Counted from the first letter of the stretch, positions 7,671 through 17,040 are shown. The stretch: 64,000 nucleotides of DNA from Bacillus sp. OV166 (GCF_900177675.1 NZ_FXWM01000001.1:1373001-1437000), one strand, 5' to 3'. The notes: generated by a model not told the origin, from the letters alone. Numbers and translations: made by a program.

Positions 7671-9155
7671 TTACCTGATACCTTTCATGTAGCCCTGAAT
7701 TTTCGGAGCTAACATTAATAGGATAATACCTAGTACGATGGATGCTCCACCAATCACACCAAAATAGGTCATTTCAGTTTCAGGTGTGTAGAATTTAACA
7801 ACTTGTGCATTAAGTGCTTGTGCAGCAGCACTTGCTAAGAACCATAAGCTCATCGTCTGTGCAGAGAAGGCTGCAGGAGCTAATTTAGTAGTCGCTGACA
7901 AACCAACAGGTGACATGCATAATTCTCCAAATACAACAATTAGATAACTAAGAACAAGCCACATTGGACTCACCAATGAATCCGTACCGCCAAAATAAGC
8001 AGGTATAAGAATAACTAGGAATGACAAACCAGCAAATAATAATGATAATGAGAACTTTTGAGGTACTGATGGCTGACGCTTTCCTAATTTAACCCACAAC
8101 CAAGCAAATACAGGAGCAAATATAATAATAAATAACGGGTTTAAAGATTGAAACCACGCTGGCTTAATTTCAATTCCAGCAAAATGTAATTGTGTACGAG
8201 TATCAGCATAGCTTGCAAGGATGGTTGAACCTTGCTCTTGAATTGCCCAGAACATAACCGCTGCAATAAATAACGGGATATAAGCAATAATCCTTGAACG
8301 TTCTACAGCTGTTGTTTTTGGACTACGGTACATCACAACGAAATAAATCGTTGGAATTAAAATACCAAGAAAAGTAACAATATTTATAAAGCTAGCAAAT
8401 GTTAAAAGTCCGTTTGGTATTAATACTGCACATAAAACAGCAAGAATAATTACAGCTAATCCAATAAAAGTGAGGACCTTTTTCTTTTCTGCAGGTGACA
8501 TTGGATTGGCAATCATCGTTCCTGCAAGACCTAGATTTTTTTTCTTTGTAAGTCTGAACACGATTAATCCTAAGAACATACCAACAGCGGCAATTCCAAA
8601 ACCTAAGTGGAAGTTACCAACCGATCCAACGATTAATGGGGATAAAAATGCTCCCAAGTTGATACTCATATAGTAAATAGTGAAACCTGCATCACGACGT
8701 TCGTCCTTTTCGCTGTACAATTCACCTACTGCGGAAGAAACATTTGGTTTAAGCATTCCAGTACCTAGGACAATCAATACCATGGAAACAAAGAACATAG
8801 AAACACTGCCAGGAATAGCTAGAGCTATATGTCCAAACATAATCAAGATTCCGCCGTAAAACACGGCTTTTGAAGAACCGAAGACCCGGTCAGCAAGCCA
8901 GCCGCCAATTATTCCAGACATATAAACAAGTGATCCATAGATGGACATGATAGAAAGTGCGAGATTTTTATCAATGCCCAATCCACCTTTAGAAACTTCA
9001 TAATACATATAGAATACAAGGATGGCTCTCATTCCATAGTAAGAGAAACGCTCCCAGAATTCAGTGAAGAAAAGGGTCGATAGTCCTTTAGGATGTCCGA
9101 AAAATCCTGTTTGAGGCACACTATCCACAATTTTCTGTCTATTTATGTTTGACAT
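7671..9155 (-). CDS. POT-family di/tripeptide:proton symporter
   Basis: A 494-residue major facilitator protein of the proton-dependent oligopeptide transporter (PTR2/DtpT) family. The signature FWERFSYYGMRAIL is seen near residues 31-44, containing the ERFxYY proton-coupling motif. About 14 hydrophobic segments are present. The ATG has GGGAGG. It is transcribed alone from a clear promoter and ends at a hairpin terminator. It imports small peptides, complementing the ABC peptide transporter 2 kb away. Confidence 0.93.
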   Translation of the reverse strand: MSNINRQKIVDSVPQTGFFGHPKGLSTLFFTEFWERFSYYGMRAILVFYMYYEVSKGGLGIDKNLALSIMSIYGSLVYMSGIIGGWLADRVFGSSKAVFYGGILIMFGHIALAIPGSVSMFFVSMVLIVLGTGMLKPNVSSAVGELYSEKDERRDAGFTIYYMSINLGAFLSPLIVGSVGNFHLGFGIAAVGMFLGLIVFRLTKKKNLGLAGTMIANPMSPAEKKKVLTFIGLAVIILAVLCAVLIPNGLLTFASFINIVTFLGILIPTIYFVVMYRSPKTTAVERSRIIAYIPLFIAAVMFWAIQEQGSTILASYADTRTQLHFAGIEIKPAWFQSLNPLFIIIFAPVFAWLWVKLGKRQPSVPQKFSLSLLFAGLSFLVILIPAYFGGTDSLVSPMWLVLSYLIVVFGELCMSPVGLSATTKLAPAAFSAQTMSLWFLASAAAQALNAQVVKFYTPETEMTYFGVIGGASIVLGIILLMLAPKIQGYMKGIR

Positions 9156-9180
9156 GTTACAACCTCCCTTTTATTATATT

Positions 9181-9210
9181 ATAATACTTTCTGTTGTTTT
9201 GAATTGTCAA
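9181..9210 (-). promoter_or_regulatory. promoter of the POT transporter gene
   Basis: On the minus strand: -35 TTGACA (9210-9205), an 18-bp spacer and -10 TATTAT (9186-9181), 25 bp before the ATG. It is a typical SigA promoter with no recognised operator. Confidence 0.65.
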
Positions 9211-9357
9211 AAACTTTTTTTGGAAAATAAGTTATGAAAGGGTTATAAACATTGATAATACTGAATTTCAGTTTAATAAAGGGAGAAAAGAAAGTTTTTT
9301 TAAAATAGTAAATGATTTCAGATAAGAGGGACTTTTCGCTCTAATAGACCTTAATTG

Positions 9358-9413
9358 GGTGCCTGACACCACAGATGGACATTTGTCCATCTGTGGTGTC
9401 AGGCACCTTTTTT
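9358..9413. repeat. 24-bp-arm palindrome with T-run (GGTGCC/GGCACC family)
   Basis: Perfect arms of 24 bp (9358-9381 and 9384-9407) with a 2-nt centre, followed by TTTTTT. Each arm contains GGTGCCTGACACC. It sits between divergent genes, so it terminates no annotated gene in the normal way. The same 13-mer core occurs at 17074-17086, and a degenerate version at 7504-7552. Confidence 0.85.
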
Positions 9414-9436
9414 CCGAAAATTAGGCATAATAGTGA

Positions 9437-9467
9437 TTGACATTGACGTTGCGTAAAGGTGTATCGT
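9437..9467 (+). promoter_or_regulatory. MerR-type promoter with long spacer and dyad
   Basis: -35 TTGACA (9437-9442) and -10 TATCGT (9462-9467) are separated by 19 bp, the over-long spacing typical of MerR-controlled promoters. Between them lies the dyad ACGTTGCGT (9446-9454). This fits autoregulation by the MerR-family gene 22 bp downstream. Confidence 0.75.
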
Positions 9468-9489
9468 TAGTTTATAAGGGGGTGAACGA

Positions 9490-10254
9490 ATGGAGTATAC
9501 AGTGCAGAAGCTTGGAAGTCTAGCTGGTGTTAGTACTAGAACACTTAGGTATTATGATGAAATTGGAATTCTTAAGCCAGCTAGAATTAATTCGTCAGGA
9601 TACCGCATCTATGGTCAAGCGGAGGTGGACCGTCTTCAACAAATCTTATTTTACAGGGAATTAGGGATCAGTTTAGAAAGTATAAAAGAAATTGTAACGG
9701 CTCCAAACTTTGATGGCGCTGCAGCACTTAAAGAACATCGTGATAAACTCCTTGAGAAAAAGGAACAGTTGGAAATATTAATTGCGAATGTAGATAAAAC
9801 GATCGCAGTAACAGAAGGGAGAATGAAAATGTCAAATAAAGAAAAGTTCGAGGGTTTTAAGAAAAAAATGATTGACGAAAATGAGAAGAAATACGGGAAA
9901 GAAATTCGAGAAAAGTATGGAGATGAAACCATTAATAAGTCAAACACCAAACTTCAAAATATGACACAAGAACAGCATGATGAGGTAACAGCACTAGCTG
10001 AAAAATTGACACAAACGTTAGCAGATGCTTTTAAAACAGGGGATCCAGCCGGAGAAAAGGCACAAACAGCCGCTGACCTCCATAAGCAATGGTTATGCTA
10101 CTATTGGAATGAATATAGTAAGGAAGCCCATGCAGGTCTGGCACAAATGTATGTGGATGATGAAAGATTCACCGCCTATTATGATAAACAACAGCCAGGG
10201 ACCGCCGAGTTTTTAAGGGATGCCATTCACATTTATACGGGTATGAAAAAATAA
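9490..10254 (+). CDS. MerR-family regulator with TipAS-type ligand domain
   Basis: A 254-residue regulator. Residues 1-70 form the MerR winged helix (YTVQKLGSLAGVSTRTLRYYDEIGIL). A dimerising coiled coil follows (about 75-115). The C-terminal domain, about residues 130-250, resembles the TipAS antibiotic-binding domain, which traps thiopeptides and other drugs (QWLCYYW, MYVDDERFTAYYD). Mta and TipA have this layout. The GTG/ATG region has AAGGGGGTG before the ATG. It probably senses a toxic compound and activates itself and the GyrI-like gene that follows. Confidence 0.9.
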   Translation: MEYTVQKLGSLAGVSTRTLRYYDEIGILKPARINSSGYRIYGQAEVDRLQQILFYRELGISLESIKEIVTAPNFDGAAALKEHRDKLLEKKEQLEILIANVDKTIAVTEGRMKMSNKEKFEGFKKKMIDENEKKYGKEIREKYGDETINKSNTKLQNMTQEQHDEVTALAEKLTQTLADAFKTGDPAGEKAQTAADLHKQWLCYYWNEYSKEAHAGLAQMYVDDERFTAYYDKQQPGTAEFLRDAIHIYTGMKK

Positions 10255-10284
10255 CTTTTTACAATAGAAACAGGAGAGTAATCT

Positions 10285-10908
10285 ATGGGTGCAAAAGTAG
10301 AGTATAAAAAAACATATAAGCATATTTACCTTCCAAAAACCAAACCAGTAATAATCGATGTACCAATGATGCCTTTTTTTATGATCAGCGGCACAGGTGA
10401 CCCAAACGGTGATGAATTTGCCTTAGAAACCGAAGCATTATACAGTCTTAGTTATGCAGTAAAAATGTCCTACAAAAGTAAGGAAGTGCCGGAAGGATAT
10501 TATGAGTATACTGTTTTTCCGCTTGAAGGTATTTGGGATTTGATCGATAAGTCTAAGCCGGTACAAGACAAGAGTAATTACAAATATACGATTATGATTC
10601 GCCAGCCGGATTTTTTAACCAGCAATCTATTTGCAAAGTTCGTGGAACAAACGAAAAAGAAGAAGCCTAATCCGTACCTTGAGAAAGTGCTATTTGGCGA
10701 AATGTCTGATGGACTTTCCTGCCAAGTCATGCATATCGGTCCGTACAATAATGAACAAGAAAGTTTCGCCAAGATGGAGTCCTTCTGCGAAGAAAGTGGA
10801 TATATTCGAACGTGTAAAACCCACCGTGAAATCTATCTATCTGACCCGCGCAAGACAGAAATGCACAAACTAAAAACTGTATTGAGATTCCCTGTAAGAC
10901 AGCGATAG
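10285..10908 (+). CDS. GyrI-like small-molecule binding domain protein
   Basis: A 207-residue single-domain protein of the GyrI-like/SHS2 type, the fold that binds hydrophobic drugs in BmrR, Rob and SbmC. PMMPFFMISGTGDPNG near residue 30 and the repeated YTVFPLEG/HIGPYNNE segments fit stand-alone members, some of which hydrolyse cyclopropanoid or similar xenobiotics. It lies 30 bp after the MerR/TipAS gene and should share its transcript. The likely role is to sequester or degrade the compound the regulator detects; this is inferred from context. Confidence 0.8.
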   Translation: MGAKVEYKKTYKHIYLPKTKPVIIDVPMMPFFMISGTGDPNGDEFALETEALYSLSYAVKMSYKSKEVPEGYYEYTVFPLEGIWDLIDKSKPVQDKSNYKYTIMIRQPDFLTSNLFAKFVEQTKKKKPNPYLEKVLFGEMSDGLSCQVMHIGPYNNEQESFAKMESFCEESGYIRTCKTHREIYLSDPRKTEMHKLKTVLRFPVRQR

Positions 10909-10925
10909 TCTTACAGGGTTTTTTT
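10890..10925 (+). terminator. intrinsic terminator overlapping the GyrI-like stop
   Basis: The 11-bp stem CCCTGTAAGAC (10890-10900) / GTCTTACAGGG (10908-10918) is followed by seven T. The 5' arm is coding sequence. The next 250 bp (10926-11176) are AT-rich upstream sequence of the transporter operon; TTGACA at 11053 is a possible -35 but has no well-spaced -10. Confidence 0.9.
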
Positions 10926-11176
10926 ATTACTTTTTATCCTTTTTTATTATTTTAATATCTAAAGAAAAAATTTGGTGTATAACATAAAAAAATGCCTTAG
11001 TACATTAACGCGACTATGTGCTACTGGGGTATTTTGAACTTTTTTCACGTAATTGACAAAAATGGATAGTACCACTAAAGTAATATATGTCATAATTATT
11101 TTAAAATTTATTATATTGTTATATTTCTGATTAGAAAGAATACATAAAAACAATCAATGTACAGGTAGGTGTAAAT

Positions 11177-12190
11177 GTGGAAAAGGATCCTATTCTTCGA
11201 ATAAAAGACTTAAAGGTGTCTTTTCAATCAGGGAAAAAACTAGTGCCGGCAGTTGATGGCATCAGTTTCGAATTAAAGGATGGAGAAATTTTAGGGATTG
11301 TAGGTGAATCAGGGAGTGGTAAAAGTGTCACCTCTTTAGCGACCATGGGTTTGATTCCTTCTCCACCAGGAAAAATCGAGAATGGTGAGATCATTTTTGA
11401 AGGAAAAGACCTGAAAAATATCTCCGAAAAAGAGTGGAGAAAAATCCGCGGTAATCAAATTTCAATGATATTTCAAGAGCCAATGACATCATTAAATCCG
11501 CTGTTTACTATTGGCAATCAATTAATAGAAGCGATTCGATTACATACAGACCTATCAAAGCGAGAAGCAATTGTACGTAGTATTGAATTATTAAAACTGG
11601 TTGGTATTCCAAGAGCAGAAGGAATCCTTAAAGAGCATCCACATCAACTATCGGGTGGTATGCGGCAACGGGTAATGATTGCGATGGCCATGGCATGCAA
11701 TCCTAGAGTGTTGATTGCAGACGAACCAACAACCGCACTTGACGTAACAATTCAAGCACAGATCCTTGCCTTAATGAAGGACTTAAATAAAAAGACAAAT
11801 ACAACAATCATTCTGATTACCCATGATTTAGGTGTCGTTGCAGAAATTTGTGAACGCGTAATTGTCATGTATTCTGGGCAAATCGTGGAGCAGGGGGATG
11901 TTAGAACGATACTCAAAAATCCTCAGCATCCTTATACAAAGGGCCTATTAAAATCCGTCCCTGATTTAAGAGGGAAAAAGGAGCGGCTTTATAGTATTCC
12001 CGGCACTGTCCCTACACCAGGATCGATCCAAAAGGGCTGTCGGTTCGCGGCTAGATGTTCAGAGGCATTCGGTCAATGCCAGGAAGAAACGCCAGATTTA
12101 TATAAAACGGAAAAAGACGAACATGAAGTGCGCTGTTTCCTACAAACATTGAAGAAGGGGAGTGACAACTATGTCAGAGTTACTTCTTGA
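11177..12190 (+). CDS. peptide ABC transporter ATP-binding protein (DppD/OppD type)
   Basis: A 337-residue ATPase: Walker A GESGSGKS near residue 42, signature [16 protein letters not shown], Walker [14 protein letters not shown]-loop THDLG. The C-terminal oligopeptide extension carries the cysteine-containing CRFAARC...C motif that may hold an iron-sulphur cluster. The start is GTG after AGGTGT. It is the first gene of a five-gene D-F-A-B-C uptake system and overlaps the next by 20 bp. The substrate, probably di- or oligopeptides, is not certain. Confidence 0.92.
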   Translation: MEKDPILRIKDLKVSFQSGKKLVPAVDGISFELKDGEILGIVGESGSGKSVTSLATMGLIPSPPGKIENGEIIFEGKDLKNISEKEWRKIRGNQISMIFQEPMTSLNPLFTIGNQLIEAIRLHTDLSKREAIVRSIELLKLVGIPRAEGILKEHPHQLSGGMRQRVMIAMAMACNPRVLIADEPTTALDVTIQAQILALMKDLNKKTNTTIILITHDLGVVAEICERVIVMYSGQIVEQGDVRTILKNPQHPYTKGLLKSVPDLRGKKERLYSIPGTVPTPGSIQKGCRFAARCSEAFGQCQEETPDLYKTEKDEHEVRCFLQTLKKGSDNYVRVTS

Positions 12191-13139
12191 AGTAAATGGA
12201 TTAAAAAAGTACTTTCCGATTACAGGCGGCCTTTTTGGGAGCAAACAAGGAGAAGTCAAAGCGGTTGATGACGTATCCTTTTACGTTAGAAAAGGAGAAA
12301 CATTGGGCATCGTTGGTGAAAGCGGTTGCGGTAAATCGACCACAGGCCGTCTGCTCATGCGTTTGATTGAAGCAAGTGAGGGTAGGATTGTTTTTGAAGA
12401 TCAAGAGATTACTAGTATGTCAAAATCTGAATTAAGAAAAACTCGACGAGATATCCAAATGGTATTCCAAGACCCTTATGCATCGCTTAATCCAAGACAT
12501 TCGATCGAACAGATTCTTGAAGAGCCGCTTATTGTTCATGGAATAGGGACAAAAGAAGAACGTAAAAAGCAAGTGAGAGATATGCTTGAGGTAGTTGGCT
12601 TAAGCAGTTACCACGCCAAAAGATATCCCCACCAATTTAGCGGCGGTCAGCGTCAAAGAATTGGAATTGCAAAAGCGTTAATGACCAAACCAAAACTAAT
12701 TATCGCCGATGAGCCTGTTTCAGCACTGGACGTATCCATTCAGGCTCAGGTTCTTAACCTGATGAAGGACATACAAAAGGAATTTCAGCTTACTTACATA
12801 TTTATTGCTCATGATTTAGGAGTTGTACGCCATATTAGTGATCGTGTTGGCGTTATGTATTTAGGAAGATTAATAGAGTTAGCTGAAAGTGAAGATCTAT
12901 ATGAAAATCCGAGGCATCCATATACAAAAGCGCTGCTATCGGCTGTGCCAATACCTGATCCAGATATAAAGAGGGAAACGATTTTAATCGAAGGAGAACT
13001 TCCAAGTCCTGCGAATCCTCCCTCAGGTTGTGCCTTCCATACACGATGCTCTCAGGTGATGGATATTTGTAAAAAGACTAGACCTGCGGAACAAAATCTA
13101 AACGGTCATTTTGTCGCATGTCACTTATATAACAAGTGA
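12171..13139 (+). CDS. peptide ABC transporter ATP-binding protein (DppF/OppF type)
   Basis: A 322-residue second ATPase of the same importer: Walker A GESGCGKST, LSALD-type Walker B (LIIADEPVSALD), signature FSGGQRQRIGIAKAL and the same C-terminal CxFHTRC region. I chose the ATG at 12171 because GAAGGGG ends 10 nt upstream; the in-frame GTG at 12162 is too close to that site. It pairs with the DppD-type ATPase as a heterodimer on the membrane permeases encoded downstream. Confidence 0.92.
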   Translation: MSELLLEVNGLKKYFPITGGLFGSKQGEVKAVDDVSFYVRKGETLGIVGESGCGKSTTGRLLMRLIEASEGRIVFEDQEITSMSKSELRKTRRDIQMVFQDPYASLNPRHSIEQILEEPLIVHGIGTKEERKKQVRDMLEVVGLSSYHAKRYPHQFSGGQRQRIGIAKALMTKPKLIIADEPVSALDVSIQAQVLNLMKDIQKEFQLTYIFIAHDLGVVRHISDRVGVMYLGRLIELAESEDLYENPRHPYTKALLSAVPIPDPDIKRETILIEGELPSPANPPSGCAFHTRCSQVMDICKKTRPAEQNLNGHFVACHLYNK

Positions 13140-13190
13140 TTTGCAGCATTTATGATAAAAAAGCAAAAATATAAGGGGGCAACAAAACTT

Positions 13191-14807
13191 ATGAAGAAGA
13201 GATCTTTTAAACTGCTGTTAATCTCTCTATTAGCCATCAGTATGTTTCTAGTTGGCTGTAACAGCAAAACCAATGAAGAAACGGGAGGCAAGAAAGATCC
13301 TGCCACTGGAAGTGGATCGAAAAAAGATACACTAGTTTATGGTCGTGGTGGAGATTCTACATCTCTAGATCCGATCACAACAACTGAAGGTGAAGCATTC
13401 AAAGTAACAGAAAACATTTATGAAACATTGATTCAATATGGTGATCAAGATACTACTATTAATCCAGGACTTGCTGAATCGTGGAAAGTGACACCAGATG
13501 GCTTAACTTACACATTCAAGCTTCGTCAGGGAGTTAAATTCCATGACGGTACTGATTTTAATGCAGACGCGGTCGTTTTTAACTTCGATCGCTGGATGAA
13601 TGGTAATGCTGATAGCTTCCCATATTACACCATGTTTGGTGGATTTAAAGGGGAAAAAGGACACGTAATTAAAGAAGTTAAAGCTGTTGATCCAAATACA
13701 GTACAATTTGTCTTATTTAGACCACAGGCACCGTTTCTTAAGAACCTAGCCATGTCTCCGTTTGGAATTGCAAGCCCTGCGGCTGTTAAAAAATACGGTG
13801 ATAAGTTTAGACAAAATCCGGTAGGAACAGGTCCATTTAAATTCGTAGAGTGGAAAGAAAACGATACAATCACACTTGAAAAGAACCCTGACTACTGGCA
13901 AAAAGGTTTGCCTAAGTTAAACAAAGTTATTTTCCGCGTGATTCCTGAAAATACTGCACGTTTGAACGCTCTAGCAAATGGCGAGATTGATGTGATGGAT
14001 GGACTAAACAATTCAGATGAGGCGACTGTTAAAGCAAATGCCAATCTCCAAGTGATTGAACGTCCATCAATGAACGTTGGCTATATTGGTTTAACAACCA
14101 CTCGTAAACCATTTGATAATAAACTCGTTCGTCAAGCGATTAACTACGCTGTCGATAAAAAATCAATCATCGATGCGTTTTATGGTGGGAAAGCCCTTGC
14201 AGCGGTCAACCCAATGCCTCCTTCCATCGAAGGTTATAATAAGGCAGTTGAGCCGTATCCATATGATTTAGAGAAAGCAAAGCAATTGTTAAAAGAAGCT
14301 GGATACGAAAAAGGATTTGAAATTGACCTATGGGCAATGCCTGTTGCTCGCCCATATATGCCTGAAGCACAAAAAGTTGCTGAAGTTATTCAAGAGAGCT
14401 TAAGCAAAATCAATGTCAAAGCCAAAATCCAATCTGTGGACTGGGCTACTTACTTAGATAAAGCAGCAAAAGGTGAATTTGATATGTTCATGCTTGGCTG
14501 GACAGGCGACAATGGTGACCCTGATAACTTCTTGTACACATTGCTTGATAAAGACAGTATTGGAAGTAATAACTATTCCCAGTACAGCAATGACAAATTA
14601 CATGACGTCTTAATTAAGGCACAAACAGAAATTGATCAAGCAAAGCGTAATGCACTTTATGAGGAAGCACAAGTAATCATTCATGATGATGCCCCTTGGG
14701 TTCCACTTGTACATTCTACACCTTTGTTAGCAGCAGGGAAAGATGTGGCAAATTATTTACCGCACCCAACTGGTTCTGAAGCACTAACAAAAGTTGAATT
14801 TAAATAA
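13191..14807 (+). CDS. peptide ABC transporter substrate-binding lipoprotein
   Basis: A 538-residue solute-binding protein of family 5 (SBP_bac_5). The signal peptide ends in the lipobox LVGC, with Cys23 as the lipid anchor, so it sits on the outer face of the membrane. The family segment VKFHDGTDFNADAVVFNF is seen near residue 120. The ATG at 13191 follows AAGGGGG; an upstream in-frame ATG would spoil the signal peptide. The gene is separated from its permease partners by a GC-rich repeat and a terminator, so it may be expressed at a higher level than they are. Confidence 0.93.
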   Translation: MKKRSFKLLLISLLAISMFLVGCNSKTNEETGGKKDPATGSGSKKDTLVYGRGGDSTSLDPITTTEGEAFKVTENIYETLIQYGDQDTTINPGLAESWKVTPDGLTYTFKLRQGVKFHDGTDFNADAVVFNFDRWMNGNADSFPYYTMFGGFKGEKGHVIKEVKAVDPNTVQFVLFRPQAPFLKNLAMSPFGIASPAAVKKYGDKFRQNPVGTGPFKFVEWKENDTITLEKNPDYWQKGLPKLNKVIFRVIPENTARLNALANGEIDVMDGLNNSDEATVKANANLQVIERPSMNVGYIGLTTTRKPFDNKLVRQAINYAVDKKSIIDAFYGGKALAAVNPMPPSIEGYNKAVEPYPYDLEKAKQLLKEAGYEKGFEIDLWAMPVARPYMPEAQKVAEVIQESLSKINVKAKIQSVDWATYLDKAAKGEFDMFMLGWTGDNGDPDNFLYTLLDKDSIGSNNYSQYSNDKLHDVLIKAQTEIDQAKRNALYEEAQVIIHDDAPWVPLVHSTPLLAAGKDVANYLPHPTGSEALTKVEFK

Positions 14808-14845
14808 TAGGCTGAGTTTAAGGTCACCTTTGATTTTTTAGCACA

Positions 14846-14962
14846 GTTGATTGGAGCGGAAGGCGCGAAGACTCCTGCGGGAGGACTGGGCCGGGGAGAC
14901 CCCACAGGCGCTTAGCGCCGAGGAGGCTCCCCGAACCGCCCGCGCCTAGAGCAGAAATCAAC
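14846..14962 (+). repeat. GC-rich dispersed repeat, copy A
   Basis: A ~117-bp element bounded by GTTGATT and its complement AATCAAC. It contains ACTCCTGCGGGAG and a GGGGAG...CTCCCC stem with GAGGAGGCTCCCC. It is far richer in GC than the flanks. Related copies lie at 42140-42268 (opposite orientation) and 42668-42798. From memory, elements of this kind are common between Bacillaceae genes. Here it sits inside the transporter operon. Confidence 0.85.
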
Positions 14963-14999
14963 AGACAAGTTGAACAGACCCAAATAATAATGGCTGAAA

Positions 15000-15028
15000 G
15001 GGGAGGGAGCATAGCCTCCCCTTTTATT
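15000..15028 (+). terminator. internal terminator in the transporter operon
   Basis: GGGGAGG (15000-15006) / CCTCCCC (15015-15021) followed by TTTTATT. It lies between the binding-protein gene and the permease genes. Confidence 0.8.
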
Positions 15029-15080
15029 AACTAAACACATTCAGTATTTTTGTAGAAAAATTGTTTAGCTAAAGCATCTA

Positions 15081-15100
15081 ACCAGGCGCTTACGCTTTTC
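15081..15100 (+). repeat. fragment of the GGCGCYTACGCTTTTC repeat
   Basis: AGGCGCTTACGCTTTTC matches the end of the element at 7571-7668 (GGCGCCTACGCTTTTC). It lies immediately before the ribosome site of the next gene; only the 3' end of the element is recognisable here. Confidence 0.5.
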
Positions 15101-15115
15101 AGTGAGGTGAAAAAT

Positions 15116-16123
15116 TTGTTTACTTATACAGTCCGCCGTGTGTTTTCTTTAATACCTGTTTTAATTGGGATGACTCTAGTGGTTTTTGCCATCATCCATG
15201 CTATTCCAGGAAATCCCGCTCAGGTAATTCTTGGGCAAAGAGCAACTGCAGAATCAATTGCCACGTTAACAAAGGAATTAGGGTTGAACAGACCTTGGTA
15301 CATACAATACGCCGATTATATTAATTCTTTACTTCATGGGGATTTAGGCATTTCACTCAGGACAAGGGGTCCAATTAACGAAGAAATATGGTCCTATTTA
15401 GCAGCAACCGCTGAACTAACCGTAGTGGCAATGTTAATTGCCATCATTGTAGGGGTAAATGCAGGAATTGTCAGTGCTTGGTTCTCCAAATCATGGTTTG
15501 ATTATGTTGCGATGGTTCTTGCACTGATTGGGGTGTCATTGCCGATTTTTTGGCTTGGTTTAATGGAGCAATGGGTATTTTCAATTGAATTGGGCTGGCT
15601 TCCAACGACAGGAAGAGAGAATGTTAGAGATCCCGTTGCAGCAATTACTAATTTTTATTTAATAGATACCCTCTTACAAGGAAGATTTGATCAATTTATA
15701 ACGGTCATTAAGCATTTGGTGTTACCTAGCATTGCACTCGCAACGATTCCAATGGCGATTATTGCTCGAATGACCCGCGCAACCATGCTGGAAGTGATGA
15801 AGTCAGATTATGTCCGTACCGCAAGAGCAAAGGGACTGAGCATGTTCTGGGTCGTTTATAAACATTCCTTAAAAAATGCCGTTATCCCTGTTCTAACTAT
15901 CATCGGGTTGCAAACCGGTCTTTTACTTGGAGGAGCTATATTGACGGAAACGATCTTTGGCTGGCCAGGAATCGGGAGATATCTATATGATGCGATCGGC
16001 TATCGAGATTATCCTGTTATCCAGTCAGGGATATTAATTATTGCGGCAATTTTTGTACTCATTAATTTAATTGTGGATCTATTATATGTTTTTGTTGATC
16101 CACGAATTAAATATACCAAGTAG
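15116..16123 (+). CDS. peptide ABC transporter permease (DppB/OppB type)
   Basis: A 335-residue membrane protein with six hydrophobic segments and the EAA loop (DYVRTARAKGLSMFWVVYKHSLKNA). The N-terminus YTVRRVFSLIPVLIGMTLVVF is typical of DppB. The TTG at 15116 is chosen because GAGGTG sits 6 nt before it; a GTG at 15107 overlaps that site. It forms the channel with the DppC-type protein downstream. It must be transcribed through an upstream terminator or from an internal promoter. Confidence 0.9.
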   Translation: MFTYTVRRVFSLIPVLIGMTLVVFAIIHAIPGNPAQVILGQRATAESIATLTKELGLNRPWYIQYADYINSLLHGDLGISLRTRGPINEEIWSYLAATAELTVVAMLIAIIVGVNAGIVSAWFSKSWFDYVAMVLALIGVSLPIFWLGLMEQWVFSIELGWLPTTGRENVRDPVAAITNFYLIDTLLQGRFDQFITVIKHLVLPSIALATIPMAIIARMTRATMLEVMKSDYVRTARAKGLSMFWVVYKHSLKNAVIPVLTIIGLQTGLLLGGAILTETIFGWPGIGRYLYDAIGYRDYPVIQSGILIIAAIFVLINLIVDLLYVFVDPRIKYTK

Positions 16124-16140
16124 AGGAGGGGGATCTTAAA

Positions 16141-17040
16141 GTGGCGGAACTTGCAAAAAAACCGGCAAATATGGCAACGGTAATTGTTGAAGAAAAGCTG
16201 ACACCTCCCTGGAAGGAAGCATGGATTTCATTTTATAAAAACCGATTAGCAGTTGTTGGTTTAGGAATTGTTGTCTTTTTTATTAGCATTGCTATAATCG
16301 CTCCTATTATTGCTCCATATAGCTTTAAAGATCAAGTGTTGGCAGATCGAATGCTCCCACCTTCAAGTGAGCATTGGTTTGGGACAGACGACTTTGGCCG
16401 AGATATTTTTTCTCGTATTGTTTATGGTGCAAGAATATCATTGTGGGTTGGCTTTTTCTCAGTTTTAGGCTCAGTTGTGGCAGGGACATTACTAGGAATT
16501 GTCGCTGGATATTACGGCCGCTGGGTAGATGCGATTATCTCACGTATTTTTGATATTATGCTAGCTTTTCCAAGTATTCTATTGGCGATTGCGGTTGTTT
16601 CTATTTTGGGGCCATCTCTGCAAAATGCTTTGATTGCGATTGCGGTTATTAATATACCGAACTTTGGACGACTTGTTCGCTCCAAAGTATTAAGTGTTAA
16701 ACAGGAAGAATATATTATGGCTGCCCGTGCCGTCGGAATGAAAGATTCACGTATTCTTCTCCGTCATATATTACCTAATAGTATATCACCAGTAATCGTT
16801 CAAGCTACATTAGCGATTGCCACAGCAATTATTGAGGCAGCAGCCCTTGGTTTCCTTGGAATGGGTGCACAAGCACCGACACCAGAGTGGGGGAAAATGC
16901 TTGCCGATTCAAAAAATTATATCACTCAGGCACCATGGACGTTATTCTTCCCAGGGGTCGCTATAATGCTGACCGTGCTCGGATTTAACTTAATGGGAGA
17001 TGGGCTGAGGGACATCCTAGATCCGAAAATGAAACAATAG
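16141..17040 (+). CDS. peptide ABC transporter permease (DppC/OppC type)
   Basis: A 299-residue membrane protein with an N-terminal OppC domain segment (WISFYKNRLAVVGLGIVVFF) and GTDDFGRDIFSRIVYGARISL, both standard for DppC. The EAA loop EEYIMAARAVGMKDSRILLRHILPN is complete in position. The GTG start follows GGAGGGGGA. It is the last gene of the importer and is followed by a terminator. Confidence 0.92.
   Translation: MAELAKKPANMATVIVEEKLTPPWKEAWISFYKNRLAVVGLGIVVFFISIAIIAPIIAPYSFKDQVLADRMLPPSSEHWFGTDDFGRDIFSRIVYGARISLWVGFFSVLGSVVAGTLLGIVAGYYGRWVDAIISRIFDIMLAFPSILLAIAVVSILGPSLQNALIAIAVINIPNFGRLVRSKVLSVKQEEYIMAARAVGMKDSRILLRHILPNSISPVIVQATLAIATAIIEAAALGFLGMGAQAPTPEWGKMLADSKNYITQAPWTLFFPGVAIMLTVLGFNLMGDGLRDILDPKMKQ

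Noticed and set aside
10959..11153. Minus-strand open frame between the GyrI-like gene and the transporter operon
   Set aside because: AT-rich chance frame without a ribosome site or family resemblance.
14824..15012. Open frame on the minus strand in the GC-rich repeat, and similar ones at 42122-42358, 42610-42804 and 42639-42839
   Set aside because: They lie within the repeat, have no ribosome site and arise from the element's composition.
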